Assembly (NCBI RefSeq): GCF_030908215.1
Contig: NZ_JAVFJK010000011.1
Coordinates: forward strand, 1 to 64,000
Reading direction: 5' to 3'
DNA length: 64,000 bases
DNA from: Sinomonas sp. ASV486
Lineage (GTDB): Bacteria; Actinomycetota; Actinomycetes; Actinomycetales; Micrococcaceae
Part shown: positions 41,263 through 49,915 of the stretch, piece after piece
How the letters are laid out: each line of letters begins with the position of its first letter
Numbering within the stretch: position 1 is the stretch's first letter
Program-made: the position numbers and the translations under genes
The notes under the pieces: generated by a model
Told to the model about the DNA's origin: nothing
The model's input: the letters and a program-made list of their open reading frames with translations, nothing else
Database searches by the model: none

Positions 41263-42618
41263 TTGTTGTCTCAGGCATCCAAGAACGTCCATCACGACCC
41301 CGCCATCAAGGCCGCACGACCACGGGGCAAGGCGCGGTGGAGCATCGCCCTTCTGATGGGCTTCGGAATTCTCATCAATTACGTGGACCGCCTCTCTATC
41401 TCTGTCACCCAGAAGCCCCTCACCGACGAGTTCGGGCTGACGGCAACGGAATTCGGCGTCCTTTCATCGGCCTTCCTCTGGTCCTACGCCATCATGCAGA
41501 TTCCGTCGGGAATGATGCTCGACCGGTTCGGGGTCAAGAAGGTCTGGGGAGCCAGTGCCGTCCTGTGGACCGTGGCCTCGGTCCTGACCGCCATCGCGTC
41601 CGGCGCGTGGGTCATCATCCTCGCCCGCGTCTTCCTCGGCGTCGCCGAAGCCCCTGCGTTCCCAGGAGCGATGAAGGCCACCGGCCTTTGGTTCCCGCGG
41701 CACGAACGGGGCCTCTGCACGGCCATCTTCGACAGCGGCACACGCCTTGCGAATGTCCTGGGCCTGCCGCTCATCGCTTTCACTGTTGCCACGTGGGGGT
41801 GGCGCGAGGCGTTCTGGCTTCAGGCAGTCCTCTCCCTCGTGTTCCTCGCGGCCTTCCTCTGGCGGTATAGGGGCCCCAAGCACCACCTCGCGAAGGGCAA
41901 GCTCTCGGCCGAGGAGTACGACTACATCATCAAAGGAGGCGCGACCAGCGAGGACATCCGCCCGGCGAGCGACTGGAAGACCATTGGCTACCTCCTGCGC
42001 CAGCGCAAAGTCTGGGGTCTCTCACTCGGTCTGGCCGGCGCCGGATACGTCCTGTGGATGCTCCTTACTTGGTTGCCCGGCTACATGCAGACCAGCATGA
42101 ACCAGAGCATCCTGCAGAGCGGCATCTATGCCGCCGTTCCCGCCTTCGCGATGTTCGTCTCGGAGATGACGATCGGGGGCTGGTGGGTCGACCGGGTCAT
42201 CGGCCGCGGTGCGAACCCTGACAAGGTCCGTAAGGGTGTACTCGTCGCTGGCATGATCGTGGCGCTATTCACGGTCGGCGCCGCATTCAGCAACAATCCG
42301 GTTGTCGCGATCATCTGGATCGCAATCGGCAGTGCCGGCATCGCCCTGGTTTACGTAACGAGCAACTCCCTGCCAGCCCTGATCGCTCCCGAGGGCAGCG
42401 CTGGTTCGCTCGCTGCGATCGTGAACTGCGTGAATCTGCTCGCGGGCGTCGCAGCCCCGATCGTGACCGGCTTCATCGTGGACACAACCGGGCACTTCCT
42501 CTACGCGTTCATTATCGGAGGCGTCGCGCTCATCGGTGGCCTGGCCTCCTACCTCTTCCTCATGGGGAAGATCGAGCCGATCCCCGCCCAGGCCGTCACG
42601 GTCGCGGCGGAGGACTGA
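41263..42618 (+). CDS. MFS transporter, ACS family (hexuronate/glucarate-type)
   Basis: Twelve-helix importer of 451 aa. NYVDRLSISVTQKPL and FGVLSSAFLWSYAIMQIPSG are the ACS-family N-terminal motifs, close to GudP/ExuT-like transporters; GVAEAPAFPGAM is also typical. It appears to start at TTG behind AGGAG at 6 nt. It stands alone; a terminator with a U run follows. Substrate probably an organic acid such as a uronate or aldarate. Confidence 0.85.
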   Translation: MLSQASKNVHHDPAIKAARPRGKARWSIALLMGFGILINYVDRLSISVTQKPLTDEFGLTATEFGVLSSAFLWSYAIMQIPSGMMLDRFGVKKVWGASAVLWTVASVLTAIASGAWVIILARVFLGVAEAPAFPGAMKATGLWFPRHERGLCTAIFDSGTRLANVLGLPLIAFTVATWGWREAFWLQAVLSLVFLAAFLWRYRGPKHHLAKGKLSAEEYDYIIKGGATSEDIRPASDWKTIGYLLRQRKVWGLSLGLAGAGYVLWMLLTWLPGYMQTSMNQSILQSGIYAAVPAFAMFVSEMTIGGWWVDRVIGRGANPDKVRKGVLVAGMIVALFTVGAAFSNNPVVAIIWIAIGSAGIALVYVTSNSLPALIAPEGSAGSLAAIVNCVNLLAGVAAPIVTGFIVDTTGHFLYAFIIGGVALIGGLASYLFLMGKIEPIPAQAVTVAAED

Positions 42619-42638
42619 CCGGCACAGCAGCCGAACAC

Positions 42639-42680
42639 ACGACGGCGGGCCCGCACCTTCCCGGTGCGGGCCCGCCTTTT
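42639..42680. terminator. Hairpin terminator of the recurrent family with T run
   Basis: Stem GGCGGGCCCGCACC / GGTGCGGGCCCGCC with a short loop, preceded by ACGAC and followed on the plus strand by TTTT. Located between convergent MFS stops at 42618 and 42694. Confidence 0.9.
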
Positions 42681-42693
42681 CGCTCGGTGTGGG

Positions 42694-44109
42694 TCAGTCG
42701 GCCACTGAGGTGCGGACTGCCAGAGCCGGAGCGGCAGCGGTAGCCGGCGTAGCGTCGTCGTCCGCGGGCTGTCCGCCGGCCTTGGCGAGGGACATGCCCT
42801 TGGTCTCCTCGGCTAGGAAGAGCGAGAGCAGGAACCCTGCGAAGGTGATGACGGCGGCGACGATCATCGTCGGGCCGATGCCCCAGCCCTCGAGGGCGAA
42901 CGGGAGGCCGAACGTGCCGAGGGCCGCGCCAATGCGGCTGACCGCGGTGGTGATGCCGACGGCGCTCGCGCGGACGTTCGTGGGGAAGAGTTCGCTCGGG
43001 TAGGCCCACTCGAGGATGCTCGGGCCGCCGGAGAAGAGCGCATAGGCGAGGAAGCAGGCCACCACGATGCCAACGGGCGCCGAGGGCGCGAAGCCGAGCA
43101 CGAACAGCGGTATGGACATCAGGGCGAAGCACCAGATGATCAGCGGTCGGCGGCCCCAAGTCTCGATGAGCTTGAGGGCGGGGAGGCAGCCGATGAGGAA
43201 GACCATGTCAATCGCGACTGAGCCGAGGTTGGACACGTTGCCCTGAGCGAGCCCGAACGAGGAGAGGATGGTCGGACCGAACGTGTAGATCGCGAAGAGC
43301 GGGCCGACCTGGAAGGCGTAGAAGCCGGCGCAGAAGATGATGCGGCGAAGGTAGATCGGCTTGAGGAGGATCTTCAGGTCGAGCTTTCCCTGCTTGGACT
43401 TGTCAGGGCGGGCGGTCTCGAAGACGACGTGATCGACGCTCATCTGGTCCGCGAGGGCGGCGCGGAGGGCGGCCTTGGCGTCCTTGACCCGGCCGTGGTG
43501 GAGGAGCCAACGCGGGGACTCGGGGGTGCCGAGGCGCAGGAGCATGACGATGGCGCCGAGGAAGGTCGAGGAGACGAGCATCCAGCGCCAGGACTCCTCC
43601 CCGAAGATCTCGAACATCACATACCCGACGATTGAGGCCAGGGCAGCCCCCATGAACCAGCCGACGTTCAGGACACCGAGCATCTGGCCGCGGCGCTTCC
43701 GCGGGAGCCACTCGGCCAGGAGGGAGTTCGCGATCGGGTAGTCGGCGCCGATCGCGAGGCCCATGATGAAGCGGGCGATCACGAGTTGGAGGGCGTCCTG
43801 TACGAAGAACTGGAGGACCGAGCCGAGCACGAGGACCCAGAGGTCGATCGTGTACATGAGCTGGCGGCCGATCTTGTCGGTCAGCGGACCGAGGAGGACC
43901 GCGCCAAGGAAGATCCCCACGAGTGCGGCCGCGCCGATGAGGCTCGTCTCGAGTGGGGTGGTGTGGAAGTCGGCGCTGATGCCGATCAGCGCGATCGCGA
44001 TGATGCTGAGGATGTACCCGTCCAGGATCGGTCCGCCCATGCAGGCGGCGACGAGCTTCTTGTGGAACCGGGTAAATCTGGCCTCGTCAATGGCGGCATG
44101 GATGTCCAT
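42694..44109 (-). CDS. MFS transporter, metabolite:H+ symporter (sugar porter-like)
   Basis: Importer of 471 aa. The loop 2-3 motif GPLTDKIGRQLMY and the mirrored PESPRWLLHHGR and EWAYPSELFPTNVRAS are characteristic of the sugar porter/aromatic acid symporter side of the MFS. AAGGAG precedes the ATG. TGATATATCA at 44171-44180 in its promoter region suggests control, possibly by the GntR at 44742-45374. Substrate unknown. Confidence 0.85.
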   Translation of the reverse strand: MDIHAAIDEARFTRFHKKLVAACMGGPILDGYILSIIAIALIGISADFHTTPLETSLIGAAALVGIFLGAVLLGPLTDKIGRQLMYTIDLWVLVLGSVLQFFVQDALQLVIARFIMGLAIGADYPIANSLLAEWLPRKRRGQMLGVLNVGWFMGAALASIVGYVMFEIFGEESWRWMLVSSTFLGAIVMLLRLGTPESPRWLLHHGRVKDAKAALRAALADQMSVDHVVFETARPDKSKQGKLDLKILLKPIYLRRIIFCAGFYAFQVGPLFAIYTFGPTILSSFGLAQGNVSNLGSVAIDMVFLIGCLPALKLIETWGRRPLIIWCFALMSIPLFVLGFAPSAPVGIVVACFLAYALFSGGPSILEWAYPSELFPTNVRASAVGITTAVSRIGAALGTFGLPFALEGWGIGPTMIVAAVITFAGFLLSLFLAEETKGMSLAKAGGQPADDDATPATAAAPALAVRTSVAD

Positions 44110-44170
44110 CGAACTCCTTCGTGGCGGGGCGACGTCTCGTCACGGTATCTGATGACTACCTGACGACACT

Positions 44171-44180
44171 TGATATATCA
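44171..44180. promoter_or_regulatory. Palindrome TGATATATCA upstream of the MFS gene
   Basis: Perfect 10-bp palindrome in an AT-rich island, 62 nt before the transporter start. Size and sequence suit a GntR-type operator; the GntR at 44742-45374 is the nearest candidate. Confidence 0.5.
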
Positions 44181-44246
44181 GAACCTAGAGTGTGATCCGG
44201 CGCACTGTCAACGTCCTGGGGTTAACTCTGCGTTACGCCCGCAGAC

Positions 44247-44645
44247 CTATGGCTGCCGGTAGGGCCGATGGATGAACCGTCCGACGGGCAGCACGAGCGG
44301 CGGCCTGGTCAGCGGAGGCGTGGTCAGCGGCGTGGCCCATAGCGGCACTGTGCGCGTCCCGACCACCGCAGGGAGTGGCGCCGAGGCCCAATACCGCCCG
44401 GGGAATACAGCCGGAGCCGAGGACGACGTCCCGTATTGCGCGCCGCCGAGGAGGGCCGCGGACAGGACGGCCAGCGCGCAGAGGGCGGCCGACGCCGACG
44501 TCGCCAAGCGGCTATGGTCCGAGGTGATCCCGTTCGTGGCGCCCCGGCGAGCCGCGGCGGCCTGCTGCAGTGAATGCCCGCGCGGCAAGAATACGGTGAT
44601 TGCCGCGCGGCGAGCCACTGGTCCGGCTGCAGAACGTAGGCGCAT
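44247..44645 (-). CDS. Hypothetical membrane-anchored protein
   Basis: Frame of 132 codons with GAGGGG 5 nt before the ATG. The first 50 residues are basic and Ala/Arg-rich, then one hydrophobic helix (ASAALCALAVLSAALLGG), then a Pro/Thr-rich outside tail. That is a plausible single-pass membrane protein but no family is recognised, and low-complexity composition leaves some chance that it is not expressed. Confidence 0.4.
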   Translation of the reverse strand: MRLRSAAGPVARRAAITVFLPRGHSLQQAAAARRGATNGITSDHSRLATSASAALCALAVLSAALLGGAQYGTSSSAPAVFPGRYWASAPLPAVVGTRTVPLWATPLTTPPLTRPPLVLPVGRFIHRPYRQP

Positions 44646-44741
44646 GGGATCCCCTCTGGCTGAGGCTCCCAGCGCGCCTGTAGCACCAAGGGTCCGCTCG
44701 GGACGCACCAGCGTCAAGGCTCGGGGGCCGTCGCGAACAGT

Positions 44742-45374
44742 TCAGACGACACTGGCGATGTACCGGCTGAAGTTGCGCACGTGCGCATCCATGAGGGCGC
44801 CGGCCTCATCCGGGTCCTTGGCGAGGATGGCGCGGAGGATCGGACCGAGCTCGGCGATGTGTTCGACGACGAGCGGGCGCCTCTCGAGGACCACGAGCCA
44901 GATGCGGGTGGAGAGGTTCCCGTAGTGGCGGAGCGTGTGCTCGAGGTGGCCGTTGCCCGTCAACGAGTAGATGGCGTTGTGGACGGAGAGGTCGAGGCGC
45001 ATGAGATCGCCCTGGTCGACGGCGCGCTCCCCCACCGATTCGATGAGCCCTACGTACTGCCCAATCTCGGGGCTCTGGGCATCCCGGATATTCCGTGCCG
45101 CGAGCCGCGCGGCAGCCGGCTCGAGGATCTGTCGCACCTGGCCGACCTCCGAGAGGTCGGTGATATCGATGGGTGCCGCGAACGAGCCTTTGCGCGGCTG
45201 CGTCACGACAAGCCTGTCGTTCTCCAGGCGGTGCAGCGCCTCGCGGATGGGCGTGCGGCCCATCTGCATCTCCTTCGAGAGCTGCGACTCGTTGATGGAC
45301 TCGTTGGGCCGGATGTCGAGCATGATGAGCCGGTCCGCAATCACCTTGTAGGCGATCTCCGCCAGCGACTCCAT
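44742..45374 (-). CDS. GntR family transcriptional regulator, FCD subfamily
   Basis: Regulator of 210 aa. DNA-binding helix MQMGRTPIREALHRLENDRLV is near residue 40 (location only), and the FCD domain includes QVRQILEPAAARLAA and DLSVHNAIYSL with its metal-type His. GAGGTGG stands 7 nt before the ATG. No operon partner. It probably controls the MFS gene at 42694-44109 through TGATATATCA, by proximity only. Confidence 0.85.
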   Translation of the reverse strand: MESLAEIAYKVIADRLIMLDIRPNESINESQLSKEMQMGRTPIREALHRLENDRLVVTQPRKGSFAAPIDITDLSEVGQVRQILEPAAARLAARNIRDAQSPEIGQYVGLIESVGERAVDQGDLMRLDLSVHNAIYSLTGNGHLEHTLRHYGNLSTRIWLVVLERRPLVVEHIAELGPILRAILAKDPDEAGALMDAHVRNFSRYIASVV

Positions 45375-45465
45375 GCCAGACCACCTCGCCTCTCCCGCAG
45401 AGCCCAAAGGCTCAATCTACCCGGAGGCCGTCGAGTGGGCCTAAGCCCAAGCCGTGCCGCAACGC

Positions 45466-45505
45466 ACGACGGCGGGCCCGCACCTTTTGCGGTGTGGGCC
45501 CGCCG
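45466..45505. terminator. Hairpin terminator of the recurrent family
   Basis: Stem GGCGGGCCCGCACC / GGTGTGGGCCCGCC with a 6-nt loop and one G-T pair, preceded by ACGAC; located just after the stop of the secreted protein gene on the minus strand. Confidence 0.85.
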
Positions 45506-45540
45506 AGGGTCCCCAGGATCGTCTGCGCGTCGGGTCAGCC

Positions 45541-46194
45541 CTAACCGGAGACGGTGAGGCTATAGGTGACAGTCTCGGTGAACACGGTCCCGTCCGGCTG
45601 GGCCAATGTGCCGCCGAACTTCAAGATGTGGGAGCCAGCCGAGAGACCCTTGAGCAGCGCGTAGTACCCGGAGTCAGCACAGGGACTCATGTAGCCCGCT
45701 GGAGCCCCGAACACGTTGTCTGTGGGCATGTTGAAACTGAACAGGTCTGAATGCTCGAATTGGATTGCGTTGGATGAGAGGTTCTGGCCGTCCAAGGTCG
45801 CGTAGAGGTTGCTCGCCGAGTCTTGGACGAATGCCGTGTAGGAACGCACTGTCTTCGCCGGGACGTTGTCGTGGGCGTACTCGACGTCAACAGCGTTGAC
45901 CAGGGGAAAGTACAACGAGGTGCCTGCCGGGATGGTGCAGCTGCGGGTCACAGGCGCAGTGGAGTTGAACGCACCCCCAAGGAACCACATCTTCCCGCTC
46001 TGCTGGTTCGCGCACAACGCTCCTGTGGTGTCGAGCAGGGGGTTCGACGACTTGGGCTGCGTGAGCGCCCAAGTCCACCACTGCGCGGCGAGCGTGCTGT
46101 AGTCATTGGAGCCGCCGGTGGCAGCACTGGCCGCCAGCGGTGGGGCGAACATCAGGGCGAACGCTGTGACGAACACAAGCACTATCTTCTTCAT
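45541..46194 (-). CDS. Secreted hypothetical protein
   Basis: Protein of 217 aa with a Sec signal peptide (KKIVLVFVTAFALMF core, cleavage near ASAATGG). The mature start has LAAQWWTWALTQP, then a CANQQSGKMWFLGGAF block and a Cys in RSCTIPAGTSLYFPLV, a pattern seen in small exported proteins of soil bacteria without known function. The C-terminus is beta-rich (AGSHILKFGGTLAQPDG). The gene and its promoter are lower in GC than flanking genes, which may indicate transfer. Confidence 0.65.
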   Translation of the reverse strand: MKKIVLVFVTAFALMFAPPLAASAATGGSNDYSTLAAQWWTWALTQPKSSNPLLDTTGALCANQQSGKMWFLGGAFNSTAPVTRSCTIPAGTSLYFPLVNAVDVEYAHDNVPAKTVRSYTAFVQDSASNLYATLDGQNLSSNAIQFEHSDLFSFNMPTDNVFGAPAGYMSPCADSGYYALLKGLSAGSHILKFGGTLAQPDGTVFTETVTYSLTVSG

Positions 46195-46426
46195 AGTTCC
46201 TCTCCTCGGCCCTATTGCTCAGCGGACGCAGTGCTGAGCTTGCAGGTCGGATTATCGCCTCGCGGCATTACTGCGCCGTTATCGGGAGCGAGGCGGCCAC
46301 ATACCGCCACTCATTGGTGACTACGCATTCGTGGAGGAAGCTCGGAACATTGACACGCTGCGCGCCCACCCCGATGCTCGTGACAAATACTTCCGGCCGG
46401 GCGCCGACGTCATCGCGGGGTGGGCC

Positions 46427-48904
46427 ATGAACGAGGGGAACGAGTCCAACGGCTCCGGCGGGATACTTCCCGACGCGCCTGACCTGACTGGCCTCACCGA
46501 GATCCGGGTGCACGGCGTGGGCGGGTTCACGCCACAGGAGATTCTCGGCGACCCGGCGCCCACGACGGTGTGGGGAGATCGGATCGCGGGGTTCTACCGG
46601 ACCGCGGATGATCGCGGCCGGCACCTCGAGGCGTACGCGTGGGGCGGGCTGACATCCCGCTCGCTGGTGCGCGTGCTGTGGACCCTCCTCGCCCCAGCGA
46701 TGCTCGCGAACATGGCAGGGTGGACCGGCCGGCGCCGCGCCATGCCCGTCGAGGTCGAAGCCCGAATGGAGCCCTCGACGTGGGCCTTCCGGTGGTGCGC
46801 CCGGCTCGCCGCCCTCGCGCTGACGGTTAGCGTGGCGGTCATGGTCACCCTGCCGAGCCTGGACACGGTGGCGTACCAGTGCCTCGGGCAGACGGGGTGC
46901 CGCGCCCGCCTGTGGGTCGCCTCGTGGATCGACATCCTCGCTCCGCGGGACCTGCTCGGGGTGCGGCTGGTGTGGGGCGTGGTCCCGTCGGTCGTCATCG
47001 CGGGCCTGTTCGTGTGGCTGGCGCGGGTCTCGAGGAACCGGTACGAGCGCGTCGAGCCGCCCATTGACAAGGATTCCCTGCCAGAGCCGTCGCCGCTGTG
47101 CGCGGCGGCGCAGCGGGGCGGGCTGCGCAGCCCAGAGTTCTGGTCGGGGCGGCTGTGGCACTCGCACCTCTCGAGGCTGCACTTCACCGCGGCGATCGCG
47201 GTGGCCGCCGGAATGCTGGGGTGGTGCGTCGCAGAGGCCAGCGAGCTGCACGGCGCCCCGGCGGCGTGGGCCTTCGGTGGGCTGCTCCTCACGGTCGTGG
47301 AGCTGATGGCCCTCGTCTTCGCGCTCGCGCGTGACGAGGCGAACCAAGCGCTGTCGTGGACGCTGCTCGCGGCCGCACTGGTGTCTCTCGGGGCCGCGGT
47401 GGTGGGCGCGCTGCTCCTGCCCGCCGGGCCGTACGCGCCGCGCAGCGGCGTCCTGCCGGGCATCGTTACCGCCGTCAACGCGGGCTGGGCCTACTCGATC
47501 GCGCTGCTCGCGCCGCTCGTGGCCCAGCAGGTCGCCGCGTGGCTGTCCCGGCGCCGGTACGAACGCCGCCGGGCTTCCGCGAGCACGGAGCCCGCCCCGG
47601 CCATCCCCGTCTTCCCTTGGTCTGCCCCGGTGGTGCTCAACGCCGTCGCCCTCGTCCTGGCCAACGGCGTGCTTGTCTCCGCTGCCCTGCTGGTGGCCAC
47701 CTGGCTCGGCCCGGTCGACTACGGCAAAGGCCCCGAGGACGGCTGCGCCGACCCGTCAACGCTCTGCGTCCCGGTGGCCGTGCTCTCGGTGCAGACGATC
47801 CTGGTGTTCGGGCTCGGCGTCGTCCTGATCGGCCTGCTCCTCGTGGCTGGCCTTCGGCTCCTCGTCCGCGCCCGGGAGGGCGCCGTGGGGCTCACGGGGA
47901 CGCTCGCCCCCGAGTACAGCAAGGTGCCGCCGCCAGAATCAGGGGCCCGCCCGTCCGCCCTGCCGGCCGCCGCCGAGGCAGAAGCCGAGGCAAAGAGGGA
48001 GGCGTGGATCTACTCGGCGCTCGGCCCGGACGCGGACCCCCGCCACCCGCACCGCGAGCCCCCGCAGTGGGTCCGCCGGATCTCCCTCGTGCGTGTCCTC
48101 GCGGGGTCAACGCCTGCCCTCGCCGCGGCACTCACCATCGTGATCGCCCTCGGAAGCCTCGTGGGCGCCGTCGTGTTTCCCGCCTACGTGCTGCTGTTCG
48201 CCCAGAAGCCGCCCGTCCTCTTCGCCACGGCGATCATGGCTCTCGTGGGCCTGCTGCCGGTCGCCTACGGGTTCGCGGCCCGCTATGCGCTGCGGGACGA
48301 GCGCAAGCGCCGGCTGCTGATGGTGCCGTTCGACGTCGGAACGTTCTTTCCGCGCTCGTTCCACCCGTTCGCGCCGCCCTCGTACGCGGAGCGTGCGGTA
48401 CCGGATCTGACCCGGCGCATCTGGTGGATCCACGACAACGGCGGCCGGGTAGTGCTGAGCGCCCACTCGCAGGGCAGCGTGATCGCCGCCGCGACGCTCC
48501 TGAGGCGATCCGGCCGCCCCGACCCCAAGGTGGGGCTCGTGACGTTCGGCGCGCCGCTCGGCAAGCTCAACCGCTGGGCGTTCCCCTCTCTGTTCAGCGA
48601 CGGGCTCCTGCGCTCCCTCGCGGCGGGCCGGGGCGGGCTCGCGCCCGTGCTGTGGCGGAACCTCTACTACGAGACGGACTACATCGGCGGCCCCGTCGAG
48701 TCGCACTGGGCCGCGAGCGCTTTCCCGGGCGACGACGTGATCGCCACCGGGGCGGTGGACGCGTGCTTCCTCGACCCGCCGTCGGACAAGTACGTCTACG
48801 GTCAGCCGCTGCCGCGCATCCTCAGCCACACCGGCTACTGGTTCGACGCCAGCCTGTGGCGGGAGATCAACGCGATGTGCGACAGGATCACGCCTCCGGA
48901 CTGA
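46427..48904 (+). CDS. Large membrane protein with alpha/beta-hydrolase signature
   Basis: Protein of 825 aa. It begins with a short soluble part including TEIRVHGVGG, the oxyanion-type HG loop of lipases. About ten hydrophobic segments follow through residue 650, then a cytoplasmic or external domain with VVLSAHSQGSVIAAATLL, the nucleophile elbow of alpha/beta hydrolases, and LVTFGAPLGKL. Thus the two hydrolase halves are separated by the membrane domain. The frame also opens at 46331 (GTG); the ATG at 46427 was chosen but neither has a good ribosome site. Possibly a membrane lipase or acyltransferase; function not established. Confidence 0.65.
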   Translation: MNEGNESNGSGGILPDAPDLTGLTEIRVHGVGGFTPQEILGDPAPTTVWGDRIAGFYRTADDRGRHLEAYAWGGLTSRSLVRVLWTLLAPAMLANMAGWTGRRRAMPVEVEARMEPSTWAFRWCARLAALALTVSVAVMVTLPSLDTVAYQCLGQTGCRARLWVASWIDILAPRDLLGVRLVWGVVPSVVIAGLFVWLARVSRNRYERVEPPIDKDSLPEPSPLCAAAQRGGLRSPEFWSGRLWHSHLSRLHFTAAIAVAAGMLGWCVAEASELHGAPAAWAFGGLLLTVVELMALVFALARDEANQALSWTLLAAALVSLGAAVVGALLLPAGPYAPRSGVLPGIVTAVNAGWAYSIALLAPLVAQQVAAWLSRRRYERRRASASTEPAPAIPVFPWSAPVVLNAVALVLANGVLVSAALLVATWLGPVDYGKGPEDGCADPSTLCVPVAVLSVQTILVFGLGVVLIGLLLVAGLRLLVRAREGAVGLTGTLAPEYSKVPPPESGARPSALPAAAEAEAEAKREAWIYSALGPDADPRHPHREPPQWVRRISLVRVLAGSTPALAAALTIVIALGSLVGAVVFPAYVLLFAQKPPVLFATAIMALVGLLPVAYGFAARYALRDERKRRLLMVPFDVGTFFPRSFHPFAPPSYAERAVPDLTRRIWWIHDNGGRVVLSAHSQGSVIAAATLLRRSGRPDPKVGLVTFGAPLGKLNRWAFPSLFSDGLLRSLAAGRGGLAPVLWRNLYYETDYIGGPVESHWAASAFPGDDVIATGAVDACFLDPPSDKYVYGQPLPRILSHTGYWFDASLWREINAMCDRITPPD

Positions 48905-48909
48905 ACCCC

Positions 48910-48939
48910 ACGCACGACGGCGGGTGGTGGTCACCGCCG
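48910..48939 (+). terminator. Truncated member of the hairpin family
   Basis: Begins with the family string CGCACGACGGCGGG, then diverges into GTGGTGGTCACCGCCG, which can still form a stem with CGGCGG. It follows the hydrolase stop by a few nt. Confidence 0.5.
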
Positions 48940-48979
48940 CAAAGTGCGGTTTGTCGGATCGGAAGGCAGCGTCCGCAAC

Positions 48980-49891
48980 CTACCCAGCCTTGAAGCGCTC
49001 CCATGCCATCTCCAAGAGATCCAATCTCGGCTTGAGCGACCTCGATGTCGGAACGGACATCAAAGATCGGCCGTGCATCTCCTGGAGGCCGTACTTCAGC
49101 ATGGGACCGTCGATCTCGAGCAGGAGATCGGCCTTGATCTGCACGACAAGATCCGGCCGAATGCCGAGAAGTTGGGAATCGAACGCTGCGTGGTGGATCT
49201 TGCACATTGCCATGCCGTTGACCACTGACGCAATCCCGGCCTCATCTCGGTCTGGCACGATGTGAGCGGCATCCAGGAGCGGCGGATGACCAAGATTGCA
49301 GACGGCACACCGCTGGCGATAGGCGAGCAAGACCTGGGTCCTGAAGATCCCCTGGAACAGGCGATGTCGTGTCTTGACGTCAAGATAGCGTCTGATGTGT
49401 TCCTCGGCGTAACTGTCCGATCCCAATTCGGCCGCGTCAGCGCTTACGAGGAATTGGTGGCCTTCAGGCTCCTCGCCGACCACATAGACCGGGAAGTACG
49501 GCTGGAACAGGCCTTTGGCAATGCCAACGAACCAAATCAACGGGGCCCGAAGGTCCATCGCGGCACGGAGCGCGCGATTCGTGGCCTCATTTGGGTCGGT
49601 CCCGTTCCACTTGTAGCGAAGGAGGATCTCCTTGTCGATGACGCCATCATCGTATGGCCGTTCTGCACCCTCAGGTCTGAACGTCGTCGTTATCGAGAGT
49701 GCGGAGCTGAAGCCCGATGGCTTCCAGATCCCCTTCACACGGTCCTTGAGCGGAAGGGATTCCCCAGCCAAGGTGAAGTCCCGAAGTTCTGCCCAGGTGA
49801 CCGCGCCTGCACCATCGTGGGTCCGGGCTGCGAGCCACTCCATGATTTGTGCACGGATGACGTCTTCATCAAGCCCGAATCTCTCGATCAC
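48980..49891 (-). CDS. HNH endonuclease with N-terminal modification-sensor-like domain
   Basis: Nuclease of 303 aa. The C-terminal HNH fold has a zinc knuckle CAVC (195-198), the HNH start DAAHIVPD (His210), Asn in VVNGMAMC and KIHHAAFDSQLLG. The N-terminal 150 residues (KGIWKPSG, ALSITTTF, LLRYKWNGTDP, FPVYVVGEEPEG) match the domain found before HNH in restriction-like proteins of actinobacteria and resemble SRA/PUA-type readers of modified bases. It starts 24 nt after the helicase stop, so the two are one operon. GC is clearly below that of the neighbours, suggesting horizontal gain. Likely role: DNA cleavage in a defence system. Confidence 0.8.
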   Translation of the reverse strand: MIERFGLDEDVIRAQIMEWLAARTHDGAGAVTWAELRDFTLAGESLPLKDRVKGIWKPSGFSSALSITTTFRPEGAERPYDDGVIDKEILLRYKWNGTDPNEATNRALRAAMDLRAPLIWFVGIAKGLFQPYFPVYVVGEEPEGHQFLVSADAAELGSDSYAEEHIRRYLDVKTRHRLFQGIFRTQVLLAYRQRCAVCNLGHPPLLDAAHIVPDRDEAGIASVVNGMAMCKIHHAAFDSQLLGIRPDLVVQIKADLLLEIDGPMLKYGLQEMHGRSLMSVPTSRSLKPRLDLLEMAWERFKAG

Positions 49892-49915
49892 GAGCGTAAG
49901 CCTAGGCTGGCCACG

